A stretch of DNA of 64,000 nt. Source: Sphingomonas sp. PP-CC-1A-547 (GTDB lineage: Bacteria > Pseudomonadota > Alphaproteobacteria > Sphingomonadales > Sphingomonadaceae). Position 1 is the first letter of the stretch, and each line of letters starts with the position of its first letter. Shown one piece after another: positions 16,029-24,490 of the stretch. Below the pieces are notes generated by a model that did no database searches, was not told the DNA's origin, and worked only from the letters and a program-made list of their open reading frames with translations. Where the stretch lies: contig NZ_RAPZ01000011.1 of the NCBI RefSeq assembly GCF_003610375.1, positions 806,001 to 870,000 on the forward strand. The letters run 5' to 3'. Both the position numbers and the translations under genes were made by a program.

Positions 16029-18425
16029 ATGCAGACCATATCGTCGCTTTTCGCCGGTGTCGCACTCGCGGCGCTCGCCACGCCTGCCGCGTTTGCCCAG
16101 GCCGCACCGGAAACCCCGGTAGCTGCGCCGGCAGAAGTCCAAGCCGATCCGGCATCCGAGACGTCGTCCGACATCGTCGTGCTCGGCTTCGGGCAGAGCC
16201 GCCAGGTGCAGAGCGTCAGCGCCGTCGACCTCGCACGCCTCACCCCCGGTTCGAGCCCACTGAAGGCGATCGAGAAGCTTCCTGGCGTCAATTTCCAGGC
16301 GTCCGACCCGTTCGGCGCGTATGAATGGGCGGTCCGCATCTCGCTGCGCGGGTTCAACCAGAACCAGCTCGGCTTCACGCTCGACGGCGTGCCGCTCGGC
16401 GACATGAGCTACGGCAACGTCAACGGCCTGCACATCAGCCGCGCGATCATCTCCGAGAACGTCGCCCGCACCGAAGTCGCACAGGGCGCGGGCGCGCTCG
16501 GCACCGCCTCGACTAGCAACCTCGGCGGCACGATCCAGTTCTTCAGCGACAAGCCCCGCGATACCGCCAACGTCACCGGCGGCGGCACCTATGGCTCGGA
16601 CAACACGTACCGCGGCTATGCGCGTATCGACAGCGGCGATCTTGGTGGCGGGCTGAAGGGCTATCTGAGCTATGGCTACCTCACCACCGACAAGTGGAAA
16701 GGCGACGGCGTCCAGCGCCAGCATCAGGCGAACGGCAAGATCGTCAAGGACCTCGGCGCGTTCGGCAGCCTGTCCGCGTTCGTGAACTTCTCCGATCGTC
16801 GCGAGCAGGATTACCAGGATCTCAGCTACGACATCATCCGTCGTCGCGGCCTGCGCAACGACAACATTGCCGACAACTATCCGCTCGCGCTCCAGATCGC
16901 GAAGACCTACCAGAACCAGGGTTCGCTCGCGACGTATACGAAGGCGAACAACGGGTCGTCGGTCGGCTTCGTCGCGCCATGGGCCGGCACCGGCACGACC
17001 TTCCCGACCGGGTTCGGCACGGTCGACGATGCGTATTTCGATGCAGGTGGCGTCCGGCGGGATTACCTCGGCGGCGTCACGCTCGACGCTAACCTGACGC
17101 CCGAGCTGACGATGACCACGACCGGTTACTATCACAACAACAAGGGTCAGGGGTCGTGGATCACGCCCTATTCGCCGACCCCGGCCGGCGCACTGAACCA
17201 GGACGGCAGCGCGATCACCGCGCCGAGCCCACTCGGCTTCCGCACGACGGAATACAGCATCAAGCGCGGCGGAGCGCTCAGCAACATCGCCTATGAGACC
17301 GGCGCGAACACCTTCGAGATCGGTGGCTGGCTCGAGACCAACACCTTCACCCAGGCGCGGCGCTTCTACGGCATGACCGACAGCGCAGAGCCCAACCGCG
17401 ACGTGCTGAAATTCCAGAAGAATTCCTACGCGACGCAGTGGGACGGCAAATACGGCACCGACACGATGCAGTATCATGTCGAGGACACGCTGAAACTCAT
17501 CAACGACCGCTTGATCGTCAACGCCGGGTGGAAGGGCGCGTATGTCGTCAACAGCGCGACGATGCTGCCCGATACGAGCTCGCCGCTCTCGGTCGGCCGT
17601 ATCTCCGCCAAGGACTGGTTCCAGCCTCAGGCCGGCATATTGTTCAAGCTGACCCCGGCGGCGGAAGTGTTCGCGGACTATACCGAGAACATGCGTGCGT
17701 TCGTCTCGTCGGCGACCACCGGGCCGTTCGCGGCGACGCAGGCCGGCTTCAACGCCGTCCGCGGGCGCCTCAAGCCCGAGCGCTCGAAGACCGCTGAGGG
17801 CGGCGTCCGTTTGCACAGCGGGCCGTTCCAGGCTTCGGCAGTCGGCTATTATGTCGACTTCTCGAACCGCCTGCTCGCCTTTGCGAACGGCGTCGGCATT
17901 CTCGGCAACGCACCGACGCTCAACAACGCGGGCAGCGTGCGCACTTACGGCGCCGAAGTCTCCGCCAACTACCGCGTGTTCCGGCCGCTCTCGCTGTTCG
18001 CCAGCTATTCCTACACCAACGCGGAATATCAGGACACGGTCACCGACGCGTCCGGTTCGGTCCAGGTCCGCAAGGGCGACACCGTCGTCGATACCCCCAA
18101 GCACATGGTCAAGGGCGAGATCGTCCTCGAACAGTCGGGCTTCACCGGCCGGGTCGGCGCGGATTACATGAGCAAGCGCTACTTCACCTATCTCAACGAC
18201 CAGTCGGTGCCGAGCCGCGTGCTGGTCGACGCCAGCATCGGCTACCGCTTCGAAGGCGATGGCGCGCTGCACGGCGTCGCGATCGAAGGCAACGTCACCA
18301 ACCTTACCAACAAGAAGTATATTTCGACGATCGGGTCGAATGGTTTCGCCGCCAGCGGTGACAACCAGACGTTGCTCGCCGGCGCGCCACGGCAGTTCTT
18401 CGTGTCGTTGAAGAAGGGCTTCTAA
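16029..18425 (+). CDS. TonB-dependent receptor
   Basis: Outer-membrane active transporter, 798 residues. It has a signal peptide ending in ATPAAFAQA, a plug domain with SSDIVVLGFG, LPGVNFQ, ISLRGFNQNQLGFTLDGVPLG and NLGGTIQFFSDKP, then a 22-strand barrel ending in the aromatic C-terminus FFVSLKKGF needed for BAM insertion. AGGGGA precedes the ATG. It lies downstream of the aldehyde dehydrogenase in the same direction and closes the catabolic cluster, so uptake of that substrate is plausible; polyethylene-glycol clusters of sphingomonads likewise pair a receptor with GMC and aldehyde dehydrogenases. The ligand cannot be read from sequence. Confidence 0.93.
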   Translation: MQTISSLFAGVALAALATPAAFAQAAPETPVAAPAEVQADPASETSSDIVVLGFGQSRQVQSVSAVDLARLTPGSSPLKAIEKLPGVNFQASDPFGAYEWAVRISLRGFNQNQLGFTLDGVPLGDMSYGNVNGLHISRAIISENVARTEVAQGAGALGTASTSNLGGTIQFFSDKPRDTANVTGGGTYGSDNTYRGYARIDSGDLGGGLKGYLSYGYLTTDKWKGDGVQRQHQANGKIVKDLGAFGSLSAFVNFSDRREQDYQDLSYDIIRRRGLRNDNIADNYPLALQIAKTYQNQGSLATYTKANNGSSVGFVAPWAGTGTTFPTGFGTVDDAYFDAGGVRRDYLGGVTLDANLTPELTMTTTGYYHNNKGQGSWITPYSPTPAGALNQDGSAITAPSPLGFRTTEYSIKRGGALSNIAYETGANTFEIGGWLETNTFTQARRFYGMTDSAEPNRDVLKFQKNSYATQWDGKYGTDTMQYHVEDTLKLINDRLIVNAGWKGAYVVNSATMLPDTSSPLSVGRISAKDWFQPQAGILFKLTPAAEVFADYTENMRAFVSSATTGPFAATQAGFNAVRGRLKPERSKTAEGGVRLHSGPFQASAVGYYVDFSNRLLAFANGVGILGNAPTLNNAGSVRTYGAEVSANYRVFRPLSLFASYSYTNAEYQDTVTDASGSVQVRKGDTVVDTPKHMVKGEIVLEQSGFTGRVGADYMSKRYFTYLNDQSVPSRVLVDASIGYRFEGDGALHGVAIEGNVTNLTNKKYISTIGSNGFAASGDNQTLLAGAPRQFFVSLKKGF

Positions 18426-18438
18426 AACCCGGAAGGAA

Positions 18439-18469
18439 ATCGGGCCGGGCGGTATCCGCCCGGTCCGAT
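18439..18469. terminator. Bidirectional hairpin terminator
   Basis: A 14-pair stem (ATCGGGCCGGGCGG against its complement with one G-T pair) around a TAT loop sits exactly between the convergent TonB receptor and histidine kinase genes. There is no strong T-run, so it may act as a stabilising or partly Rho-dependent end for both. Confidence 0.7.
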
Positions 18470-18470
18470 C

Positions 18471-20450
18471 TCACTCTACCGCGCGCAGCTTCGGGCGGCC
18501 CGGCGGCGACTGACGCAGCAGTTCGTCGACCCGCGCGGCGAGATCGGTCTGGCGGAACGGCTTCGACAAACGGGTGACCCCCTCGGGCACGTCCTCGCCC
18601 GCCGCAGCATAGCCAGTCACCAGCAACGCCGGGATGCGGTTGCCCGACGACCAGAGTTCGGTGATGAGCTGCCCACCTGTCATGCCCGGCATAAGATAAT
18701 CGCTGACGAGTATGTCCGCATCCACGCCGGATCGGATGGCCGACAGCGCCTGGCTGGCGGAGGGGACCTCGACTACGACATAGCCGATGTCGCGCAGCAT
18801 GTCGGCGGTCGCGGCGCGTACAAGGTCCTCGTCGTCGACCAGCAACACCTTGGCCGCACGCCGCGCGATGACCGGCTCCGCGGTGTTCTCGACCGTCTCG
18901 GTCGCCGCTTCCTCGGTTGCCGGCAGCCAGAGCTCGACGGTCGTGCCGGAACCCGGTTCGCTCGTCAGGCGGAGCGTGCCGCCCGACTGCGCGGCGAGCC
19001 CGTGGACCATCGAGAGCCCCAGCCCGGTGCCCTTGCCGACCCCCTTGGTAGAGAAGAACGGCTCGGTCGCGCGGGCGAGCGTGGCGCGGTCCATGCCAAC
19101 GCCGGTATCGATCGCAGCGATCCGTACGTAGCGATCCGGGGCAAGGCCGACCATGTTGCGATCGTCGACGACGACCTCACTGACGGTCAGCGTCAGTTTG
19201 CCACCGCCAGGCATGGCGTCGCGCGCGTTGATCGCCAGATTGAGCAATGCGAGTTCGAGCTGGTTGGGATCGACGCGCGCCGAGGACAAATGCCCCGGAA
19301 TCTCAAGCGTCACTGCGATCGACGGCCCGAGCGAGCGCCGCATCAGGTCGACCAATCCGTCGATCAGCGCGCCGATATCGACGGCGCGCGGCTGGAGAGC
19401 CTGCCGCCGGGCGAACGCCAACAGCCGCTGGGTCAACGTTGCCGCCCGCTCCGCCGCCTGCAACGCGCCGCCGATCATCCGCTGCGTACGCTCGTCGTCC
19501 TTGTGCCGCCGGCGGAGCAGGTCGAGGCTGCCGACGATCGGCGTCAGCAGATTGTTGAAATCGTGCGCGACGCCGCCAGTCAGCTGGCCGATCGCGTCCA
19601 TCTTCTGCGCCTGCGCGAGTTGCGCGTCGGCCTCCTTGCGATCGGTGACGTCGGAGACCACGCCGGTCATTCGCGCCGCCTTGCCGGCATCGTCATACTG
19701 GACGCGCCCCTTGGCGACGAGCCACCGCGAAGCGCCGTCGGCCGCATCGATGCGATATTCGACGTCGATCACGCCGGTTCGCGTCGCCTCGGTCATCGCG
19801 CGCGTGACGATACCGCGTTGCTTCACGTCGATATGGCTAAGGAAGGTTTCCATCGTCCAGTCGGGCCGACCCTCCGGATAGCCATAGATCGCGTCGTGCC
19901 GCAGCGTACGCCGGGATTCGCCGGTCGTCAGGTCGATGTCCCAGCTTCCCATGCCGGCGGCTTCGAGCGCGATCTCCAAGCTTTCGCGCGCGGTTCGCAA
20001 CTCGCTGGTGCGGTCGAGCACCGCGCGTTCGAGCGTCACTGCGACGTCGCGCAACTCATATTGCCGCCGCCGCGCCGTCAGCGCCGACCGGATCGCGCCT
20101 AGCATCGCCTCCGCATGCAGAGGCCGTTCCAGCAGCAGGACGTTGCCGAGATCGGTAAGCCGCTGCGTCGCGCGCGCCGTCCGCGGCGTCCGCGTACCGT
20201 TTGCCAGCACGACGAACTGGATATCCGCCCAATTGGGTTGCGCCGCGACCCATTCCGCCAGCGGGACGACTTCTTCGGTCGCGAGTGCTTCCTCGGTCAG
20301 CATCACCGCGCCCGCGCCCTTGGCGAGTTCGGCGATCAGGTCCATCTGGTCGCGGCACACGTAAGCGACGATGTCATTCCGCCCGAGCAGGTCCGACGCG
20401 ATTGCCGCATCGCGCCCACGGGGCGCCAGGATCAGGACGCGATCGTCCAT
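18471..20450 (-). CDS. Hybrid sensor histidine kinase with PAS and receiver domains
   Basis: Cytoplasmic signalling kinase of 659 residues. Order: a receiver-like N-terminal domain (about 1-120) whose phosphoacceptor position reads AVMLTEEAL, so it is degenerate; a coiled linker; a PAS domain (about 160-275); HisKA with the phospho-His in GGVAHDFNN (His296); the HATPase with DTGVGM and GKGTGLGLSMVHG; and a C-terminal receiver with VDDED, SDYLMPGM (Asp584) and LSKPF. It has no transmembrane segment. The gene starts one base after the KaiC-like gene stop, so the two are co-expressed and the kinase may report the state of the KaiC-like ATPase. No separate output regulator is beside it. Confidence 0.93.
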   Translation of the reverse strand: MDDRVLILAPRGRDAAIASDLLGRNDIVAYVCRDQMDLIAELAKGAGAVMLTEEALATEEVVPLAEWVAAQPNWADIQFVVLANGTRTPRTARATQRLTDLGNVLLLERPLHAEAMLGAIRSALTARRRQYELRDVAVTLERAVLDRTSELRTARESLEIALEAAGMGSWDIDLTTGESRRTLRHDAIYGYPEGRPDWTMETFLSHIDVKQRGIVTRAMTEATRTGVIDVEYRIDAADGASRWLVAKGRVQYDDAGKAARMTGVVSDVTDRKEADAQLAQAQKMDAIGQLTGGVAHDFNNLLTPIVGSLDLLRRRHKDDERTQRMIGGALQAAERAATLTQRLLAFARRQALQPRAVDIGALIDGLVDLMRRSLGPSIAVTLEIPGHLSSARVDPNQLELALLNLAINARDAMPGGGKLTLTVSEVVVDDRNMVGLAPDRYVRIAAIDTGVGMDRATLARATEPFFSTKGVGKGTGLGLSMVHGLAAQSGGTLRLTSEPGSGTTVELWLPATEEAATETVENTAEPVIARRAAKVLLVDDEDLVRAATADMLRDIGYVVVEVPSASQALSAIRSGVDADILVSDYLMPGMTGGQLITELWSSGNRIPALLVTGYAAAGEDVPEGVTRLSKPFRQTDLAARVDELLRQSPPGRPKLRAVE

Positions 20451-20451
20451 G

Positions 20452-21963
20452 TCAGACGCGCGAGTCCTGCATCCCCATTCGGCTGGCCATCAACGTCTTT
20501 CCTTCGCCCGAGAATGTCGGAACACCCGTCAGCACGCCCTGGAATTCGCGAAGGGGCTCGCCGACCAGCAATCCGTTGCTACCGATCTGAAACTCCCGGA
20601 TCGTGCGTTCGTGCCGTGCGGTGCGCGTCTTGATCACCGAAATCGCCTGCCGCACCTCGCCATGCGCCTCGAAATAGCGGAGCTGGACGATCGTATCGGA
20701 CAGATAGCTGAGGTCGACGTCGGATCGAACGTCGCCGGTAATCCCGTGCAGGCCGAGGATCAGCAGGCTGACGATCCCCTTCTGGCCGAGATACGTCAGC
20801 ATCTCGTGCATCTGCAGGATCAGGAACTGTTCGTTCGGCATCGCCTGGAGGTAGGCGTTTAGGCTGTCAATCACGACGATCTTCGCGCCGTGTTGTTCGA
20901 CCGCAGCCCGCACCGCCCCAGAGAACTCGCCCGGCGACATTTCGGCGGGATCGATCGCCCGCAACTCGAGCTGCCCGTTCTCGACGAACGGCATCAGGTC
21001 CATGCCGAGCGACGCACTACGCTTCAGCAACGTCGGCAATCGCTCGTCGAACAGGAAATACGCAGCCCGCTCGCCACGTTTCAACGCTGCGATCATCGAC
21101 TGCACCGATGCCGTCGTCTTCCCGACACCGGCCGGCCCAGTCAGCAACGTCGCGGTGCCGGGAATGAGGCCACCGCCCAGCAGCGTGTCGAGCTCGGTCG
21201 ACCCGGTCGACACGGCATCGTCCGAATATTTCATGACGTGTTCGGACGCGATCAGGCGTGGATACACGCAAAGCCCGCCACGTTCGATCTCGAAGTCGTG
21301 ATAGCCACCGCGATACCGCACGCCGCGCATCTTCACGACATGCATGCGACGACGTTGCGCACCGAATCCCGACAAGGTTTGTTCGAGCGAAATCACACCG
21401 TGCGCGATGCTGTGCAACTGGAGATCACTGCCCGAGCCGCTCTTGTCGTCGAGGAACAGCACGGTACAGGCGCGCGTCGAGAAGAAGTGCTTGAGCGCGA
21501 GAATCTGGCGACGATAGCGGATCGGGCTTTGCGCGAGCAGGCGCAGTTCGGACAGGCTGTCGATCACCACGCGCTTCGGCCGAAGCTCGTCGACCTTCGC
21601 CATCACGTCGCGGATCGTCTCGCCGAGTTCGACTTCGCTCGGATGCAGCAACGTCTGTTCATGGTCTTCGCCGAGGCCATCGGCCGGCACCATCTCGAAC
21701 AGCGTCAGCGGGTCCAGCGACCAGCCATGCGTCTGCGCCACCGCGCGCAACTCGACTTCGGTCTCGGCCAGCGTGATATACAGACCCGCCTCGCCGACCG
21801 AAGCGCCGGCGAGCAGGAAGCCGAGTCCGAGCGTCGTCTTGCCCGTGCCGGGCGTACCCTCGACGAGGTACATCCGGTCCGGTGTCAGCCCCCCATTGAG
21901 AATGTCGTCGAGCCCGTCGATACCGGTTCGTGCGAGCGCCGGTAGTTGTCCGTTCAGTGCCAA
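20452..21963 (-). CDS. KaiC-like double RecA-domain ATPase
   Basis: KaiC family protein of 503 residues with two RecA/KaiC modules. The first has Walker A GTPGTGKTT (Lys42) and Walker B RVVIDSLSEL (Asp135); the second has Walker A GPAGVGKTT (Lys282) and Walker B KIVVIDSLNAYL (Asp366). In cyanobacteria KaiC is the clock ATPase and kinase; non-cyanobacterial relatives act in stress and light or redox signalling, and no kaiA or kaiB is nearby. The start is a TTG at 21963 (MALNGQLPALARTGI) chosen because AGGAAGGA lies just upstream and this segment is the family's usual N-terminus. It is co-transcribed with the downstream histidine kinase. Confidence 0.93.
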   Translation of the reverse strand: MALNGQLPALARTGIDGLDDILNGGLTPDRMYLVEGTPGTGKTTLGLGFLLAGASVGEAGLYITLAETEVELRAVAQTHGWSLDPLTLFEMVPADGLGEDHEQTLLHPSEVELGETIRDVMAKVDELRPKRVVIDSLSELRLLAQSPIRYRRQILALKHFFSTRACTVLFLDDKSGSGSDLQLHSIAHGVISLEQTLSGFGAQRRRMHVVKMRGVRYRGGYHDFEIERGGLCVYPRLIASEHVMKYSDDAVSTGSTELDTLLGGGLIPGTATLLTGPAGVGKTTASVQSMIAALKRGERAAYFLFDERLPTLLKRSASLGMDLMPFVENGQLELRAIDPAEMSPGEFSGAVRAAVEQHGAKIVVIDSLNAYLQAMPNEQFLILQMHEMLTYLGQKGIVSLLILGLHGITGDVRSDVDLSYLSDTIVQLRYFEAHGEVRQAISVIKTRTARHERTIREFQIGSNGLLVGEPLREFQGVLTGVPTFSGEGKTLMASRMGMQDSRV

Positions 21964-22074
21964 GTGGCAGTCCTTCCTGTGATCGTACCGCGCGTGGTGC
22001 GACCATATGTGCCGACCCTAGGTTATAACCGGCGTATCGCATAGTCTTACGGTCGTGACAGTCCGAGGAACTTA

Positions 22075-22578
22075 ATGTCGCTCAAGCACTCGTTTCCGCC
22101 AATTTTCGATTTTGAAGCGCGTGTTCTGGTTCTGGGCAGCCTGCCGGGCGACCGGTCGCTTGCCGCGCAGCGCTATTATGCGCATCCGCAGAACCAGTTC
22201 TGGCAGCTGATGTCGCCGGTCGTCGGCTGCGATCTCGTTACGCTCGACTATGAGGATCGGCTGGCGGCGTTGCGGGCGAGCGGCGTGGCGCTGTGGGACG
22301 TGATCGGGTCGGCGCGGCGGAGTGGAAGCAACGACGCGGCGATCCTCGACGCCGAAGGCAACGACATCGTCGCGCTCATCGGCCAACTACCGAAGCTTCG
22401 CGCCGTCGCCTTCAACGGCGGTACCGCGCTCAAGCAGGGCCTGAAGCTGCTCGGATCAAACTATGCTGGACCGAGCGTCGTCGCGCTTCCCTCCAGCAGC
22501 CCGCTGCACACGATCGGCGTCGCGGCAAAGCAGCCCGCCTGGAACCAGCTCGCCGCGTTCCTCCTCGACCGGACGTGA
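22075..22578 (+). CDS. DNA-deoxyinosine glycosylase (uracil-DNA glycosylase superfamily)
   Basis: Base-excision repair enzyme of 167 residues that removes hypoxanthine, and perhaps uracil, from DNA. The family signature is clear: VLGSLPGDRSLAAQRYYAH with PQNQFWQLM in the N-terminal half, AFNGG in the middle and the C-terminal loop PSSSPLHT. Length is normal for this family. GAGGAA precedes the ATG at 22075. It is divergent from the KaiC-like gene and is followed 22 bases later by a DUF1993 gene. The mug-like activity assignment rests on motif recall, so specificity for deoxyinosine is less sure than the fold. Confidence 0.85.
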   Translation: MSLKHSFPPIFDFEARVLVLGSLPGDRSLAAQRYYAHPQNQFWQLMSPVVGCDLVTLDYEDRLAALRASGVALWDVIGSARRSGSNDAAILDAEGNDIVALIGQLPKLRAVAFNGGTALKQGLKLLGSNYAGPSVVALPSSSPLHTIGVAAKQPAWNQLAAFLLDRT

Positions 22579-22600
22579 TCGCGCGCCTACGCCTGCGTCC

Positions 22601-23101
22601 ATGACCCAGCTCTATGACCTCACCGTCCCCGCCTTTCGCCGCGGTTTCGCCAGTCTTTCGGCGATCCTGAAATCGGGCGAAGCCTATGCACAGGAGCACG
22701 GCATCGCCGAGGCGGACATGCTCGGCACGCGACTGATCGCCGACATGGCGCCACTGACCGCGCAGATCCAGCGCGCCAGCGATACGGCGAAGGGCGCGAT
22801 GGTCCGGCTTGGCGGCGTCCCGACGATCGCGATGGCCGACGACGAGACGAGTTTCGCAGCGCTCCAGCAGCGCATCGTCGCAACGCTCGCGTTCCTTGAT
22901 GGCGTGCCGCGCGACGCGATCGACGGCAAGGAAGATGCTGTCGTCACGATCGTCACGCCCAGCCGGACGTTGGACTTTACGGGACAGAGCTATGTGCTCG
23001 GGTTCGTGCTGCCCAACTTCTATTTCCACATCACGACCGCCTACGCGCTGTTGCGGATGCGCGGCGTACCGATCGGCAAGATGGACTATCTCGGCCGGTA
23101 G
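22601..23101 (+). CDS. DUF1993 family protein
   Basis: 166-residue soluble protein of the DUF1993 group (MTQLYDLTVPAFRRGF at the start; FYFHITTAYALLRMRGVPIGK near the end, residues about 140-160). The family is all-helical and resembles DinB-like four-helix bundles; its function is unknown. The C-terminal phrase with HITTAYALLR and the GKMDYLG ending are the family hallmarks. ATG 22601 was chosen because the homologous region begins there; an upstream reading overlaps the glycosylase gene. It has no clear ribosome site of its own, so translation may depend on the upstream gene. Confidence 0.85.
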   Translation: MTQLYDLTVPAFRRGFASLSAILKSGEAYAQEHGIAEADMLGTRLIADMAPLTAQIQRASDTAKGAMVRLGGVPTIAMADDETSFAALQQRIVATLAFLDGVPRDAIDGKEDAVVTIVTPSRTLDFTGQSYVLGFVLPNFYFHITTAYALLRMRGVPIGKMDYLGR

Positions 23102-23145
23102 CAGCCCGCCAATTGGTCGATAACCGCCTGTAGCGAGGCGGGTAA

Positions 23146-23772
23146 ATGATGCTGGCGGAGAACTTCGCGCTGCGGCAAGGGCAAGCGATGTCGATCGAAA
23201 CGCTCATCGCCCAATACGGCCTCGCCGCGATATTCCTGGGTGCGGGGCTCGAAGGCGAAACCGCGGTTGTGACCGGCGGCGTGCTGGCGCACCAGCATTT
23301 GCTGCCGCTCTGGGGCAGCGCCGCTGCGGCAGTCGCGGGATCGTTCGCCGCGGACCAGCTCTTCTTCCTCACCGGGCGCCGCTACCGCGACACCGCCCGC
23401 GTCCGAAAGATCGCCGCCAAGCCGGCCTTCGCCAAGGCACTCGATACGCTGGAACGTCACCCGACGGTCTTCATCCTCGGCTTTCGCTTTCTCTACGGCC
23501 TGCGGACGATCAGTCCCATTGCGATCGGCACGTCGCATGTCCCCGCACGCACGTTCATGTTGCTCAACGCGATCTCCGCGGTGGTCTGGGGCGTGATGTT
23601 CACCGGCATCGGCTATCTGTTCGGGGATACGCTGCTCGACGCGGTCCACAGTATCATGCCGAAGCACAAGTTGGCCGGCGTTGCGATCCTCGCCGTCGTT
23701 GTTGCGGTGGTGATGACCGCGATCCGTTATTGGCGCGGACGTCGATCCAACGCGGTACCGAAGACCAGCTGA
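23146..23772 (+). CDS. DedA family membrane protein (VTT domain)
   Basis: Integral membrane protein of 208 residues from the DedA/VTT family, whose members move lipid carriers or phospholipids across the inner membrane and support envelope homeostasis. Hydrophobic segments occur near residues 20-45, 55-75, 140-165 and 172-192. The family loop is seen in GAGLEGETAVVTGG and RFLYGLRTISPIAIGTS, where GLEGE carries the conserved acid and YGLR the conserved Arg. The start at 23146 has GAGGCGGG nearby; ATG 23188 (MSIETLIAQYG) is an equally fair start. It follows the DUF1993 gene after 44 bases and may share its transcript. Confidence 0.88.
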   Translation: MMLAENFALRQGQAMSIETLIAQYGLAAIFLGAGLEGETAVVTGGVLAHQHLLPLWGSAAAAVAGSFAADQLFFLTGRRYRDTARVRKIAAKPAFAKALDTLERHPTVFILGFRFLYGLRTISPIAIGTSHVPARTFMLLNAISAVVWGVMFTGIGYLFGDTLLDAVHSIMPKHKLAGVAILAVVVAVVMTAIRYWRGRRSNAVPKTS

Positions 23773-24149
23773 CTAATAGCGAATACTCGAGAATACGGCC
23801 CCTGTCAGATGCCGGCAGGCCGCGAACTTTTCCAGAGCTCGCGCTCAAAAATGGTGGCCCAGCAGAAGGGCTCCACTGGACCACTAGGTTCCGTCTAGGG
23901 AGCTTCACTTCGCCTTGACGTTACCCCGTTGTAATACCCACTTATCAAATAGGAATAGAGTTATTCACTATCCTCGGTGAGTAGAGTATAAAGTGCGCCG
24001 AAATGCATCGGCTTTAAAACGTACTTCGATCGATCAGAAATACAAAAGGCGACGACTTCCCCAGAACGGAAAGTACGTCGCCTTTCGAGTCTTCGAACAG
24101 ATGGGTCGATTGCCGAACCAAGCCACCTGTTACAATTTCAGGTCGTTGA
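23773..24149. other. Intergenic region without a convincing gene
   Basis: This 377-base stretch is less GC-rich than its surroundings. Short open frames exist on both strands, but none has a ribosome site or recognisable product. The only clear structure is the terminator at 24045-24085 for the small lipoprotein gene that reads toward it. It may also hold the end of the DedA transcript. I see no RNA gene or mobile-element remnant. Confidence 0.6.
24045..24085 (-). terminator. Rho-independent terminator of the small lipoprotein gene
   Basis: Ten perfect pairs (AAAGGCGACG at 24045-24054 with CGTCGCCTTT at 24076-24085), extended by ACTT/AAGT past one bulged base, with a 12-base loop. On the minus strand the stem is followed by a T-rich tract (TTTTGTATTT). 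It lies 65 bases past the lipoprotein stop. Confidence 0.8.
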
Positions 24150-24368
24150 TCAGAGCGCGTTGCCGCTCGAATTCGAATCGACCGAGTTCTCGAGATCGGC
24201 CGAGTTGCTCGTCTCGATACCATCGACAGCGGAAAGATTCGCGTCCGACTCTTCGACGACCGTGTTCGACTGAATGTCGGTAACGTTCTCGGTCGCTGCG
24301 GGCTTCGTGCAGGCGGCGAGGCCAAGTGCCAGGACTACAATGATTGGCACGATCGTGATCTTCTTCAT
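24150..24368 (-). CDS. Small lipoprotein, acidic Ser/Asn-rich
   Basis: 72-residue lipoprotein of unknown function. The leader MKKITIVPIIVVLALGLAAC has a good lipobox (GLAAC), so Cys20 should be lipidated; Thr-Lys follow, not an Asp retention signal. The mature part (about 52 residues) is acidic and rich in Ser, Asn, Asp and Val (for example VEESDANLSAVDG), with no predicted fold. GGAG lies eight bases before the ATG and a proper terminator follows, so this is a single-gene unit. Size and composition recall entericidin-like or stress-induced small lipoproteins, but no family is recognisable. Confidence 0.75.
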   Translation of the reverse strand: MKKITIVPIIVVLALGLAACTKPAATENVTDIQSNTVVEESDANLSAVDGIETSNSADLENSVDSNSSGNAL

Positions 24369-24490
24369 CGAATGGTCTCCGTGATGACTAGTGCAGAATT
24401 ACGATCGCAATGCGCAAAATCGATCCTGGAACCGAAAGCTACCCAGCGATGCGGTCGAACGCAATACCCTATCGTACCACTATGATTTAA

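Noticed and set aside
16017..18272. Minus-strand frame of about 750 codons opposite the first TonB receptor
   Set aside because: Its composition is that of a reverse-strand shadow, and the receptor reading has a signal peptide, plug and C-terminal aromatic residue.
20452..21963. Full KaiABC circadian clock
   Set aside because: Only a KaiC-like gene is present; no kaiA- or kaiB-sized gene lies beside it.
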